64,000 nt of DNA from Lysobacter arvi (GCA_031216755.1 JARUHG010000002.1:1-64000); one strand, 5' to 3'; counted from the first letter of the stretch, positions 28,966 to 38,352 are shown. The notes: generated by a model from the letters alone, not told the origin. Numbers and translations are program-made.

Positions 28966-31380
28966 ATGTCGCCACGCAAGAGCAGGCTCGCGGTCGGTCT
29001 GGGCCGCGCGTTGTTTGGGTGTTTCGCCATCGCGGCCTCGCCGCTGGCATTCGCGCAGGCCGCGTCCACCACGACGGACGCCACGCAGCTGGACACGATC
29101 ACCGTCACCGCGCAGAGCCGCGAGCAGGAACTGCTCGACGTGCCGATCGCGTTGCAGGTCGTCACCGAGCAGTTGATCGATGATGTCGCCGCGGAAGACC
29201 TCGGCGACATCGACAGCTTCGTGCCGGGGTTGCGCGTCAACAGCCTCCAGCCGACGCAGCCGAGCTTCCAGCTGCGCGGCATCGAGACCGACGACTTCGG
29301 CATCGGTACCGATCCGGCCGTGGGCGTGTACGTCGATGGCGTGTATGCGGGACGCGGCGGCGGCGTGCTGCTGCCGTTCACCGACGTGCAGCGCATCGAA
29401 GTGCTGAAGGGCCCACAGGGCACGCTGTTCGGGCGCAACACCGCGGCCGGTGCGATCTCGATCATCACGCACCGTCCCGACACCGACGGCAACCATGCGC
29501 GCGGGAAGCTGCGCCTGGGCAACGACAACAAGACGTACTTCGAAGGCATGGCCAACGTCGCGGTGAGCGACACGTCGGCCCTCCGCTTCAACGGCATCTT
29601 CAACCACAGCGACGGCTGGGTGCGCGATGCCGCCACCGGCGAGGATCTCGCGCCGGAAGACAACTGGGCCACGCGCGCCGCGTTCCAGACGCGCTTCGGC
29701 GACAACACGCGCGCGTGGATTTCGTGGGACCACGAAAGCCTCGACCAGCGCGGGCAGGCGACCACCGGCGTGGTGCCGATCCCGGCGCTGCCGGGGCTGC
29801 CGGCCGCACCGGCCGATCCGTCGTCGTTCCTGGATCCGGAACGCCAGCCGTACCTGACCGATGCGCCGGATGCGGAGACGCGCACCTTTGACGGCGTGAC
29901 GCTTATCGTCGACCACAACTTCGGCGGCTTCGGCATGACGTCGACGAGCGCGTGGCACGACTACGATTCGCTCAACCGCGTCGAGGAAGACGGCACGAAC
30001 CTGAGCTACCTCTACGTCGATTCGACCAACACCGAGAGCAACACGAACTTCTACCAGGAGTTCAAGTTCAACGGCTCGACCGATCGCATCGACTGGGTCG
30101 CGGGCGTGAGCTACTTCCAGGAAGAAGCGGACCAGACCAGCGAAGTCAACGCGCTCACCGACTCGGTGGACACCATTGCCAACAACCTGGGCCTTGCGCC
30201 GGGTGGCCTCTATGGTCCGCTGACGATGGCGGCGAACATGTTCGGCATTCCCGTCGACCTCACCGGCCTGCCATGGAACGAGAAGTTCGTGAACTCGCTC
30301 GACACCAAGGCTTATGCCGCGTTCGGCGACGTGATCTGGCGCGTCAACGACAGGACGAACCTGACCTTCGGCCTGCGTTACACGCGCGACGAGAAGGACT
30401 TCACCTGGTTCAACGATCTGCGCAGCGCGCCGCAGCTGGATGCGCAGCTGGCCCTGCTCGACCAGATCGGCTTCCTCGACGCGGCCGGCATCCCGCTGGA
30501 GATGCTGGTGTTCGACATCGCCTTCATCGACCCGCCGGCGCTGGCGAACAAGGGCGTGCTCAATCGCGCGAAGAAATCCTGGGACGACTGGAGCCCGCGT
30601 TTCGTCGTCGACTATCACTTCAACGACGACCTGATGGGCTTCGCCTCGCTCGCCAAGGGCTACAAGGCCGGTGGCTTCAACGCGCTGCAGATCGGCAGCG
30701 AGTTCGAGAACGAGGACGTGTGGAACTTCGAGACCGGCATCAAGCACGCGCTGCCGGACTATCGCCTTGCGTACAACGTGTCGGCGTTCTACTACGTCTA
30801 CGACAACCGCCAGGCCGTCACGCTCGACATGACGACGGAGATCCCGCGGTTCCTCGTCAACACGTCGGACCAGGAAGCCTACGGCGTGGACTTCGACCTG
30901 CGCTGGCAGGCCACCGACGGACTGGGTTTCGATTTCAACGCCGAATACCTGGATTCGACGTTCAAGACCTATGTGAATCCGCAGGGCCTGGACCTGGGCG
31001 GCCAGCCCACCGGCGCGCCGGAATGGTCGTTCGCCGCCGGCGCGAACTACGTGTGGCGTCTGGCCGATGCCGGCAACGTCCGCGCGTCGGCGCGGTACTC
31101 GTACGTGGGCGAATGCCGCAGCAACGACGAATCGGTGTCGGTGCTCGGTTGCGGCCGGTTCGGCCAGGCCGAAGCGGGCGAGGCGCAGGAAATCCTCGAT
31201 GCGCGCATCGGCTGGACGTCGGCGACGGGACACTGGGGCATCGCCGTGTACGGCAACAACCTGCTCGACAACCAGTACGTGAATTCCTTCGGCACGTACG
31301 GAATGACCGTCCTGGGCACCGTCGGCGCGCGCATGACCCCGCCGCGCACGTACGGCGTGGAGTTGACGGCGAACTTCTGA
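28966..31380 (+). CDS. TonB-dependent outer membrane receptor
   Basis: An 804-residue active transporter of the outer membrane. A cleavable signal ends near FAQA; the TonB box region (LDTITVTAQSREQ) leads into a plug domain with RGIETDDFG, GVYVDGVYAGR and the RIEVLKGPQGTLFGRNTAAGAI signature. The remainder is a 22-strand-type barrel ending in the C-terminal aromatic (ANF). Two insertions in the barrel are rich in Leu/Ala/Pro (about 400-430 and 490-520). The ATG follows a very strong GGGAGGGGAG site. The architecture resembles receptors for hydrophobic or large substrates rather than a recognisable siderophore receptor; the ligand is unknown. Confidence 0.93.
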   Translation: MSPRKSRLAVGLGRALFGCFAIAASPLAFAQAASTTTDATQLDTITVTAQSREQELLDVPIALQVVTEQLIDDVAAEDLGDIDSFVPGLRVNSLQPTQPSFQLRGIETDDFGIGTDPAVGVYVDGVYAGRGGGVLLPFTDVQRIEVLKGPQGTLFGRNTAAGAISIITHRPDTDGNHARGKLRLGNDNKTYFEGMANVAVSDTSALRFNGIFNHSDGWVRDAATGEDLAPEDNWATRAAFQTRFGDNTRAWISWDHESLDQRGQATTGVVPIPALPGLPAAPADPSSFLDPERQPYLTDAPDAETRTFDGVTLIVDHNFGGFGMTSTSAWHDYDSLNRVEEDGTNLSYLYVDSTNTESNTNFYQEFKFNGSTDRIDWVAGVSYFQEEADQTSEVNALTDSVDTIANNLGLAPGGLYGPLTMAANMFGIPVDLTGLPWNEKFVNSLDTKAYAAFGDVIWRVNDRTNLTFGLRYTRDEKDFTWFNDLRSAPQLDAQLALLDQIGFLDAAGIPLEMLVFDIAFIDPPALANKGVLNRAKKSWDDWSPRFVVDYHFNDDLMGFASLAKGYKAGGFNALQIGSEFENEDVWNFETGIKHALPDYRLAYNVSAFYYVYDNRQAVTLDMTTEIPRFLVNTSDQEAYGVDFDLRWQATDGLGFDFNAEYLDSTFKTYVNPQGLDLGGQPTGAPEWSFAAGANYVWRLADAGNVRASARYSYVGECRSNDESVSVLGCGRFGQAEAGEAQEILDARIGWTSATGHWGIAVYGNNLLDNQYVNSFGTYGMTVLGTVGARMTPPRTYGVELTANF

Positions 31381-31394
31381 TTGCGTGGTGCCGG

Positions 31395-31427
31395 GCCCCT
31401 CTCCCGCGCGCGGGTGAGGGGCTTCCT
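31395..31427 (+). terminator. Hairpin downstream of the TonB receptor
   Basis: The stem GCCCCTC-T-CCCG / CGGG-T-GAGGGGC (one T-T mismatch) lies 15 bases after the stop and is followed by TTCCT. It probably ends transcription of the beta-helix/cytochrome/receptor genes before recG, although the T tract is short. Confidence 0.6.
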
Positions 31428-31487
31428 ACGGCCAGCCGCCCTGTTTCCCTCTTTCTCCGCGAGCGCCTTTCGCGGCATCCTTTCCGG

Positions 31488-33605
31488 ATGCCGATTCGCA
31501 AGGGCGGGGTGTCCGTCGATCTCCAGCAGCAGCCGATCAGCGCCCTGAAGGGCGTCGGGCCGCGCGTGGCCGAGAAGCTGGCCGCGCGCGGGCTCGCCAC
31601 GCTGCAGGACCTGTGGCTGCAACTGCCGCGGCAGTACGAGGACCGCACCGCGCTGACGCCCATCCGCCTGCTGCAGCCCGGCGTGCCGGCGCAGGTGGAA
31701 GGACGCGTGGGGGCCGTCGAACGCGGATTCCGTTACCGGCCGATGCTGCGCGTGGCGGTGGGCGACGACTCGCATGGCACGCTGGTGCTGCGGTTCTTCC
31801 ATTTCCGCGCCGCACAGGTCGCGCAATTCCAGGTCGGTGCGCGCGTGCGTTGCTACGGCACGCCACGTCCGGGGCAACACGGGCTTGAGATCGTGCATCC
31901 GAGTTACCGCATGATCGACGAGGCCGGCGACGACGCGCTCGGCACCAGCCTGGACCCGGTGTATCCGGCGATCGAAGGACTCGGGCCGGTGTCGCTGCGA
32001 CGCCTGATCGGCCAGGCCCTCGACCGCCTGCCCGACGAAGCCGCGCTGGAGCTGCTCCCGCGCGAGCTGCGCGACGGCTGGAGTCTGCCCTCGTTGCGCG
32101 AGGCGCTGCTGACCGTGCATCGCCCGCCACAGGATGCGGATGTCGCCGCATTGCTCGCGGGCCGGCATCCGGCGCAGCGTCGGCTTGCGATCGAGGAACT
32201 GCTCGCGCATCACCTGAGCCTGCGCCGCCAGCGCATCGCGCAGCAGGCGCACGCGGCGCCGGTGCTGCACCGGACCGCGCTGGCTGAAACGTTGCGGCAG
32301 CGGTTGCCGTTCGCGCTCACCGGCGCGCAGGAGCGCGTGTTCGAGCAGATCCGCCGGGACCTCGCCAGACCGCACCCGATGCTGCGACTGGTCCAGGGCG
32401 ATGTCGGCAGCGGCAAGACCGTGGTCGCCGCACTCGCCGCGATGTGCGCGGTGGAGGCCGGACAGCAGGCCGCGCTGATGGCGCCGACGGAACTGCTGGC
32501 CGAACAGCACCTCAACAACCTGCGCGGCTGGCTGGAACCGCTCGGCGTGCGCGTGGCATGGCTCGCCGGCAAGGTCACGGGCAAGGCGCGCGCGAAAGTG
32601 CTCGAAGAGGTGGCATCGGGCGCCGCGCAGGTGATCGTCGGCACGCACGCGCTGATGCAGGAAGGCGTCGCCTTCCACGACCTCGCCCTGGCGATCGTCG
32701 ACGAACAGCACCGGTTCGGCGTGCACCAGCGGCTGGCGCTGCGCGACAAGGGCGCCGGCGGCAACGGCAATGGCGACGCGATCGTCCCGCACCAGCTGGT
32801 GATGACCGCGACGCCGATCCCGCGCACGCTCGCGATGGCCGCGTACGCCGACCTGGACGTATCGGCCATCGACGAACTCCCGCCCGGCCGCACGCCGGTG
32901 CAGACCGTGGCGCTCAGCGCCGAACGCCGGCCGGAGCTGGTCGAACGCATCCGCAAGGCGTGCGCCGAAGGGCGGCAGGCGTACTGGGTCTGCACGCTCA
33001 TCGACGACAGCGACGAAGTCGTCGCGCAAGCCGCGCAATCGACCTTCGAGGACCTGTGCAAGCGCCTGCCGGAAGTGCGCATCGGCCTGGTCCACGGCCG
33101 CATGAAGCCCGCCGAAAAGCAGGCCACCATGCGCGCGTTCAAGGAGGGCGACATCGGGCTGCTCGTGGCGACCACGGTCATCGAAGTCGGCGTCGACGTC
33201 CCCAACGCCTCGCTGATGATCATCGAGAACGCCGAACGCCTCGGCCTTGCGCAGCTTCACCAGTTGCGCGGACGCGTGGGGCGCGGCAGTGCGGCATCGA
33301 GCTGCGTGCTGCTCTACCAGGCGCCGCTGTCGCAGATGGCGCGCCAGCGCCTGGAGACGATGCGCGAGACCAACGACGGTTTCGTCATCGCCGAAAAGGA
33401 CCTGGAACTGCGCGGGCCCGGCGAACTGCTCGGCACGCGGCAGACGGGCCTGGCGCAGTTCCGCGTGGCCGATCTCGCGCGCGATGCCGATCTGCTGCCC
33501 CAGGTCCACGAAATGGGCGAAAGACTGCTGCGCGAATCGCCGGAACTGGCCGAACGGATCGTGGCCCGCTGGGTCGGCGGGGCGGTGCGGTTCGCGGCGG
33601 CGTGA
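31488..33605 (+). CDS. recG: ATP-dependent DNA helicase RecG
   Basis: Superfamily 2 helicase that regresses stalled replication forks and processes branched DNA. The 705 residues contain the N-terminal wedge/OB domain (LQQQPISALKGVGPRVAEKL, then GTLVLRFFHF), Walker A GDVGSGKT, the DEQHR Walker B variant, TATPIPRTLAM, and the C-terminal QLRGRVGRG and ELRGPGELLGTRQTG blocks. The ATG at 31488 is used; a GTG seven codons later (31509) follows AAGGGCGG and may be the true start. In related genomes recG is close to spoT-ridA; here it is displaced by the accessory block upstream. Confidence 0.96.
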   Translation: MPIRKGGVSVDLQQQPISALKGVGPRVAEKLAARGLATLQDLWLQLPRQYEDRTALTPIRLLQPGVPAQVEGRVGAVERGFRYRPMLRVAVGDDSHGTLVLRFFHFRAAQVAQFQVGARVRCYGTPRPGQHGLEIVHPSYRMIDEAGDDALGTSLDPVYPAIEGLGPVSLRRLIGQALDRLPDEAALELLPRELRDGWSLPSLREALLTVHRPPQDADVAALLAGRHPAQRRLAIEELLAHHLSLRRQRIAQQAHAAPVLHRTALAETLRQRLPFALTGAQERVFEQIRRDLARPHPMLRLVQGDVGSGKTVVAALAAMCAVEAGQQAALMAPTELLAEQHLNNLRGWLEPLGVRVAWLAGKVTGKARAKVLEEVASGAAQVIVGTHALMQEGVAFHDLALAIVDEQHRFGVHQRLALRDKGAGGNGNGDAIVPHQLVMTATPIPRTLAMAAYADLDVSAIDELPPGRTPVQTVALSAERRPELVERIRKACAEGRQAYWVCTLIDDSDEVVAQAAQSTFEDLCKRLPEVRIGLVHGRMKPAEKQATMRAFKEGDIGLLVATTVIEVGVDVPNASLMIIENAERLGLAQLHQLRGRVGRGSAASSCVLLYQAPLSQMARQRLETMRETNDGFVIAEKDLELRGPGELLGTRQTGLAQFRVADLARDADLLPQVHEMGERLLRESPELAERIVARWVGGAVRFAAA

Positions 33606-33710
33606 GCGCCGCTCCCGCCCGCGAATCCGGAAGCGTGAAGGCCGGGCCTGCTGCCCGCCATCCGAAACGGGCATCATGAACCCCCGTCGTTGCTTCCGAA
33701 TCCGCCGATC
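33606..33710 (+). repeat. Short inverted repeat between recG and glk
   Basis: GAATCCGGAAGC near 33624 and GCTTCCGAATCC near 33691 are near-perfect complements about 55 bases apart. The motif is related to the GAATCC-type palindromes seen upstream of pepP and ridA. The gap holds no gene. Confidence 0.45.
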
Positions 33711-34730
33711 GTGATCCCCGCTCCAACCGAACACCCCGTCGGCCGGCACGGCTCGCAGCCGTTCATCGCCGCCGACGTCGGCGGCACCCACGCACGCGTG
33801 GGCCTGGTTCACGTGCGGCCGGGCGGCAAGGTCGACGTGCTGGCCTATCACCGTTACGCCTGCGCGGAGTTCCCGTCGCTCGCCGCCATCGTCGACGATT
33901 TCGCGAAGACCCACGGCGCCGAGCGCACGCATGTCGTGGTCGCCATCGCCGGGCGGCTGGAAGGCGACACGCTGATCAACGCGAACCTGCCCTGGCCGGT
34001 GTCGCTCGAACGCACGCGGCGCGAGGCCGGCATCGCGTACTTCGCGCTGCTCAACGATTTCGAAGCCGTGGCCTGTGCGATGCCCTACATCGACGTGGCC
34101 GCGATGACCCGCGTCTGCGGCCCGGTCCAGGCCGGCGACGGCCCGGCGCTGGTGCTCGGCCCGGGCACGGGTTTCGGCGCGTCGCTGTGCCTGCCGCGCA
34201 CGTTGCAGCAGGGCGTGCCGCTGCGGGTGCTGGCGAGCGAGGCCGGGCATGCCGCGCTCGCCGTGGGCACGCCGCGCGAGCTGGCGCTGCTCGCGCGCCT
34301 GCTGCAGCGCTGGCCGCACGTGGACAACGAGCGCGTGCTTTCCGGGCCGGGGCTGGTGAACACCTACACCGCGCTGTGCGAACTCGACGGCGTCGCGCCG
34401 AAGCTCGCAACGCCCGAAGCCATCGCCGCGGCCGCACAGGCCAACAGCGATGCGCAGGCGCTGGAATCGCTGCAGCTGTTCTGCAGCCTGCTCGGCAGCC
34501 TCGCCGGCGACCTGGCGGTGACCTTCGGGGCCGATGCGGTGTACCTCGCCGGCGGCATTCCGGCGCAGATCCGGCCGTTCCTGCTGGAAAGCGACTTCGC
34601 CGAACGATTCCGCAACAAGGGCGTGCTCGGCGAAGTGCTCGCACGCGTGCCGGTGTGGCTGGTCGACCACGGGCAACTCGGCCTCGTCGGCGCCGCGGCC
34701 TGGTATTACGAGCGCCACTCCGGCTTCTGA
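33711..34730 (+). CDS. glk: Glucokinase
   Basis: Phosphorylates glucose to glucose 6-phosphate with ATP; cytosolic. It belongs to the bacterial Glk group of the ASKHA superfamily: FIAADVGGTHARVGLV (phosphate 1), the ANLPWPVS and LLNDFEAVA segments with the catalytic Asp, LVLGPGTGFGAS (phosphate 2), and the C-terminal VYLAGGIPAQI (adenosine). The protein is about 339 residues. I selected the GTG at 33711; a TTG at 33690 is the only in-frame alternative nearby, and neither has a clear ribosome binding site. Confidence 0.92.
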   Translation: MIPAPTEHPVGRHGSQPFIAADVGGTHARVGLVHVRPGGKVDVLAYHRYACAEFPSLAAIVDDFAKTHGAERTHVVVAIAGRLEGDTLINANLPWPVSLERTRREAGIAYFALLNDFEAVACAMPYIDVAAMTRVCGPVQAGDGPALVLGPGTGFGASLCLPRTLQQGVPLRVLASEAGHAALAVGTPRELALLARLLQRWPHVDNERVLSGPGLVNTYTALCELDGVAPKLATPEAIAAAAQANSDAQALESLQLFCSLLGSLAGDLAVTFGADAVYLAGGIPAQIRPFLLESDFAERFRNKGVLGEVLARVPVWLVDHGQLGLVGAAAWYYERHSGF

Positions 34731-34767
34731 TCCGGTGCGGCCCGACGCCACTTCCCGGGACATCCTG

Positions 34768-35775
34768 ATGGGCAATCGCCGACAGTTCCTGCAGGCCTCG
34801 CTTCTCGCGGCGGGCGCCGCCGTCCTTCCGGGCGGACGTGCCGCACCCGCGACGAATGGCGCGCGCGTGGTGTCCACCTGGGATTTCGGCGTCGGGGCGA
34901 ACGCCGCCGCCTGGCCGGTGCTCGCGCGCGGCGGCAGCGCGCTGGACGCGGTCGAAGCCGGTGCGCGCTGGGCAGAGGCCAACCTGTGCAATCCGACGGT
35001 CGGCCGCTGCGGCAACCCCGACCGCGACGGCGTGCTGACGCTGGACGCGAGCATCATGGATGGCGACGGCCGCTGCGGCGCGGTTGCGGCGCTGGAGGAC
35101 ATCGCCCACCCGGTGTCGGTCGCGCGCGCGGTGATGGAGAAGACACCGCACGTCATGCTGGTCGGCGCGGGCGCGCAGCAGTTCGCCGTCGCGCAGGGCT
35201 TCGAGAAGACGCCGCTGCTCACCGACACCGCGCGTGCGGCCTGGCGCGAGTGGCTGAAAACATCGGAATACGCGCCGCAGATCAACGCCGAACGCCAGTC
35301 GCGCCCGGGCGACAAGACCAATCACGACACGCTGGGCATCCTCGCGCGCGATGCGCAGGGACGCCTCGCCGGCGCGTGCACGACCAGCGGCATGGCGTGG
35401 AAGCTGCACGGCCGCGTCGGCGACAGCCCGATCATCGGCGCCGGTCTGTACGTCGACAACGAAGTGGGCGCGGCGACGGCGTCGGGCGTCGGTGAGGAAA
35501 TGGTCCGCAATGCGGCGAGTTTCCTCGTCGTCGAACTCATGCGGCAGGGCCGTTCGCCCGCGGACGCATGCCGCGAAGCGATCGAGCGCGTCGTGCGCAA
35601 GCGGCCGGAAGCGAGCAGGACGCTGCAGGTGTGTTTCCTCGCGATGAACAAGGACGGCGACGTCGGCGCGTTCGCGCTGCACCGCGGGTTCGTGTACGCG
35701 GTGCACGACGCAGCGCCCGGTCCGCACGATCGCCTGCACGAGGCGGCTTCGGTGTACCGGACCGTGCAGACGTGA
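34768..35775 (+). CDS. N(4)-(beta-N-acetylglucosaminyl)-L-asparaginase family Ntn hydrolase
   Basis: A 335-residue member of the isoaspartyl peptidase/aspartylglucosaminidase family. It is exported: NRRQFLQASLLAAGAAV resembles a twin-arginine (Tat) signal. The autoproteolytic site is in NHDTLG, making Thr188 the nucleophile after cleavage; the TSGMAWKLHGRVGDSPIIGAGLY block forms the substrate pocket. It probably hydrolyses the bond between GlcNAc and asparagine or isoaspartyl/beta-linked peptides in the periplasm; the exact substrate is not fixed by sequence. It overlaps the cutC start by three bases. Confidence 0.9.
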   Translation: MGNRRQFLQASLLAAGAAVLPGGRAAPATNGARVVSTWDFGVGANAAAWPVLARGGSALDAVEAGARWAEANLCNPTVGRCGNPDRDGVLTLDASIMDGDGRCGAVAALEDIAHPVSVARAVMEKTPHVMLVGAGAQQFAVAQGFEKTPLLTDTARAAWREWLKTSEYAPQINAERQSRPGDKTNHDTLGILARDAQGRLAGACTTSGMAWKLHGRVGDSPIIGAGLYVDNEVGAATASGVGEEMVRNAASFLVVELMRQGRSPADACREAIERVVRKRPEASRTLQVCFLAMNKDGDVGAFALHRGFVYAVHDAAPGPHDRLHEAASVYRTVQT

Positions 35776-36497
35776 GCGCGGTCCGGCTCGAGATCGCGGC
35801 CAACTCGCTGGCCTCCGCCCTGGCCGCGCAGGAGGGCGGCGCCGATCGCGTCGAATTGTGCGAGAACCTCGGCGAGGGCGGCTGCACGCCGTCGTACGGC
35901 ACCCTGGCGATGGCGCGCGAGCGCCTGCGCATTCCACTGTACGTGCTGATCCGCCCGCGCGGCGGCGATTTCCTGTACGACGCGCACGAACGAGACACGA
36001 TGCTGCGCGACATCGAACTGTGCGTGCGCCTGGGCTGCGACGGCGTGGTGATCGGTGCACTCGATCGCGAGGGCGACGTCGACGTCGCGCTATGTCGCGA
36101 TCTCGTCGCGGCGGCGCGCCCGCTCGGCGTGACGTTCCATCGCGCGATCGACGTCGCACGCGATCCACATGCCGCCCTGGAGGCGGCCATCGCGCTCGGC
36201 TGCGAACGCGTGCTCACGTCGGGCGCACGGGCGTCGGCGCCCGACGGTGCCGCGACCATCGCGTCCTTCGTGCAGCGCGCTGCCGGGCGCCTGGGCGTCA
36301 TGGCCGGCGCGGGCATCACGCCGGCGAACGTGCGCGATCTCGTGCAGCGTACAGGCGTCCGCGAGGTGCATGCCTCGGCGAAGGCGCCGGTCGAGTCGGG
36401 CATGCGGCTTGCGCGCCGCTTGCCCGGCCTGGATGCGCAGCGATGGCAGACGGATGCGGCAACCGTGCGCGCGCTGCGGGAAGCGCTCCAATCGTGA
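35772..36497 (+). CDS. cutC: CutC family protein
   Basis: A TIM-barrel protein of 241 residues. The N-terminal RLEIAANSLASALAAQEGGADRVELCENLGEGGCTPS, VLIRPRGGDFLY, VIGALDREGDVD and VTFHRAIDVARDP blocks are diagnostic for CutC. It was named for copper homeostasis in E. coli, but that role is disputed and the true activity is unknown. The GTG start overlaps the upstream asparaginase gene (GTGA), indicating translational coupling and suggesting related periplasmic or sugar-amide metabolism, which is only an inference. Confidence 0.92.
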   Translation: MSAVRLEIAANSLASALAAQEGGADRVELCENLGEGGCTPSYGTLAMARERLRIPLYVLIRPRGGDFLYDAHERDTMLRDIELCVRLGCDGVVIGALDREGDVDVALCRDLVAAARPLGVTFHRAIDVARDPHAALEAAIALGCERVLTSGARASAPDGAATIASFVQRAAGRLGVMAGAGITPANVRDLVQRTGVREVHASAKAPVESGMRLARRLPGLDAQRWQTDAATVRALREALQS

Positions 36498-36533
36498 AAA
36501 GCACACGACGCGCGGTGCGGCGATAATCGCCGG

Positions 36534-37466
36534 ATGGACAAGATTCCCCTTCTGATCGACACCGACCCGGGCGTGGACGACGCACTGGCCCTGCTGATGG
36601 CGTTCAACGACCCGCGCCACGAGGTCGTCGGCCTCACCATCGCCGCGGGCAACGTCGGCCTCAGGCACACCGTGGCCAACGCGCTGAAACTGTGCGAGGT
36701 GGCGGGCTCCGACGCGCCGGTGTTCGCCGGCTGCCCGGGCCCGCTGCTGCATTCCGCGCCGGATGCGGGCTACGTGCACGGGCAGGACGGCTTCGGCGAC
36801 GTCGGCTACGAGGCTGCGCGCCGCGACGTCGAACGCGAGCACGCCGCGCAGGCGATCCTGCGCTTGTCGCACGAGCACGCCGGCCGGCTGCTGCTGGTCG
36901 CGCTCGGGCCGCTCACCAACGTCGCGCTCGCGCTGAAGCTCGATCCCACGCTCCCCGAACGCATCGCGCGGATCGTGGTGATGGGCGGCGCGGTGACCGG
37001 CCACGGCAACATCACGCCTGCGGCGGAGTTCAACGTCTACTTCGATCCGGAAGCGGCGCACATCGTGTTCGAGGCGTTCCCGCGGATCGACCTGGCCGAC
37101 TGGGAAGGCACGATCGCGCACGGGTTGCTGCACGACCGCGTGGTCGAGTGGCTCGCCGCCGATTCGCCGCGTGCGCGCTTCTACGAGCGCATCTCGAAGA
37201 AGACGCGCGAATGGTCCGCCGATCGCCGCGGCGAGTTCTGGCACTCGGCCGACGCGCTCGCCATGGCGTACGCGCTGGAGCCCGAGGGGGCCACGGAGCT
37301 CGTCGACCGCCCGGTCGTGGTCGAGCTCGGCCACGGCCCCGCCCGGGGCATGACCGTGGTCGACTGGAACCGGCAAGCCGGCATGCCGGACCGGTTCCGG
37401 ATCCTGATGCGCTACGACCAGGCCCGTTTCGAGGGGCGGATCCGCGCGGCGCTGGCGGCCGGCTGA
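36534..37466 (+). CDS. Nucleoside hydrolase (inosine-uridine preferring family)
   Basis: Cleaves the N-glycosidic bond of ribonucleosides, releasing base and ribose. The 310 residues begin with the calcium-binding signature [17 protein letters not shown] (DTDxGxDD), and contain [41 protein letters not shown] and the C-terminal His-bearing region. Substrate specificity (purine versus pyrimidine) cannot be read confidently. It lies 36 bases after cutC in the same direction and may share its transcript. Confidence 0.94.
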   Translation: MDKIPLLIDTDPGVDDALALLMAFNDPRHEVVGLTIAAGNVGLRHTVANALKLCEVAGSDAPVFAGCPGPLLHSAPDAGYVHGQDGFGDVGYEAARRDVEREHAAQAILRLSHEHAGRLLLVALGPLTNVALALKLDPTLPERIARIVVMGGAVTGHGNITPAAEFNVYFDPEAAHIVFEAFPRIDLADWEGTIAHGLLHDRVVEWLAADSPRARFYERISKKTREWSADRRGEFWHSADALAMAYALEPEGATELVDRPVVVELGHGPARGMTVVDWNRQAGMPDRFRILMRYDQARFEGRIRAALAAG

Positions 37467-37483
37467 GGTCCGTCACGGGCCGC

Positions 37484-37513
37484 TTGCGCCGGGACAGGCG
37501 CGGCCGCTATACT
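37484..37513 (+). promoter_or_regulatory. Sigma70 promoter for rpmE2
   Basis: TTGCGC (-35) and TATACT (-10) are spaced by 18 bases, with a predicted start near 37520 and a leader of about 27 nt to the rpmE2 ATG. It lies immediately after the nucleoside hydrolase stop. Confidence 0.6.
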
Positions 37514-37546
37514 GCCGCGCTTTCCCCGAATGATTTGGTGAGTGCC

Positions 37547-37792
37547 ATGAAGGCCGGCATCCATCCCGACTACCGCGACGTCGTTTTCCAGGACGTCACG
37601 ACCGACTACCAGTTCCTGACCCGCTCGACCCTTGGCAGCAAGGAGACGATCAAGTGGGAAGACGGTAACGAGTACCCGCTGATCAAGGTCGACATCAGCT
37701 CGGCTTCGCATCCGTTCTACACGGGCAAGCACAAGATCGTCGACACCAGCGGTCGCGTCGACAAGTTCCGCAAGCGCTACGCGCAGAAGTAA
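37547..37792 (+). CDS. rpmE2: 50S ribosomal protein L31 type B
   Basis: A large-subunit ribosomal protein of 81 residues. [16 protein letters not shown] and [27 protein letters not shown] identify the type B form. There is no cysteine in the chain, so it does not bind zinc; such C-minus L31 proteins commonly replace the zinc-binding paralogue under zinc shortage. Whether a zinc-containing paralogue exists elsewhere cannot be judged here. The gene has its own promoter and a strong terminator, hence is monocistronic. I see no Zur-type palindrome by eye. Confidence 0.96.
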   Translation: MKAGIHPDYRDVVFQDVTTDYQFLTRSTLGSKETIKWEDGNEYPLIKVDISSASHPFYTGKHKIVDTSGRVDKFRKRYAQK

Positions 37793-37887
37793 TCCGCGGT
37801 CCGCGCCTCCTGGCGCGACCCACGGGACTTCGCGCGACGACTCGCCGGCCTCGCGGTTGCCCGCGGCGTCCCGGATTGCGACGAAAT

Positions 37888-37921
37888 ACGACGGTTGCCG
37901 GGAGGCAGCCGTCGTTTTTTT
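37888..37921 (+). terminator. Terminator of rpmE2
   Basis: The stem ACGACGGTTGCC / GGCAGCCGTCGT (one G-T pair) with a GGGA loop ends in seven T. It lies 95 bases past the rpmE2 stop and is a strong intrinsic terminator. The following 430 bases up to gltA contain no gene that I can support. Confidence 0.88.
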
Positions 37922-38251
37922 GTGCCCGCACCGGACCGACTCGCGCCAAGCCCGGTGCAGGCGACGCGTCGGCCAACGCGCCAGCTGGCGCTTGCGAGGC
38001 GTGCGTCGGGATTCCGGGCGGTGTTCGGCATCCGCGGTGGCGCCCGACGGTCTGCCTCGGTGCCAATGCCGCGCATCCCGGAAGCCGACCCCCAGCCGTC
38101 GCAACGCCCCGCGACCGATCCATCACCGCCCCCGCGCTTTTTTCGCGATCTGTCCGCTTGCCGCGCCGATTGGCTCGTAACGGGCGCGAACCCGCCTTCA
38201 TGCGGTCCCGGCAGGCCTGCCACCAAAGTCCGAGTCAGCGCTCGAAGGGCG

Positions 38252-38263
38252 TTGTGCGATAAT
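38252..38263 (+). promoter_or_regulatory. Possible extended -10 promoter upstream of gltA
   Basis: TGCGATAAT is an extended -10 type element about 90 bases upstream of the gltA start in an otherwise GC-rich, gene-free region. No convincing -35 is visible at the right distance. Weak evidence. Confidence 0.35.
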
Positions 38264-38352
38264 TCACGGATCGCGGCGCCGATCTGTGCCGTGACCCCCG
38301 TCCCCGCTCCGTGCCGCGCCTCCCGGCGGCATGCAGACTTGAGGAGTGTTTC

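Noticed and set aside
27514-31233. Minus-strand open frame of 1239 codons
   Set aside because: Antisense to the beta-helix, cytochrome and TonB-receptor genes; composition typical of shadow frames and no motif.
31047-35321. Minus-strand open frame of 1424 codons
   Set aside because: Antisense to recG and glk; shows no family similarity and spans gene boundaries.
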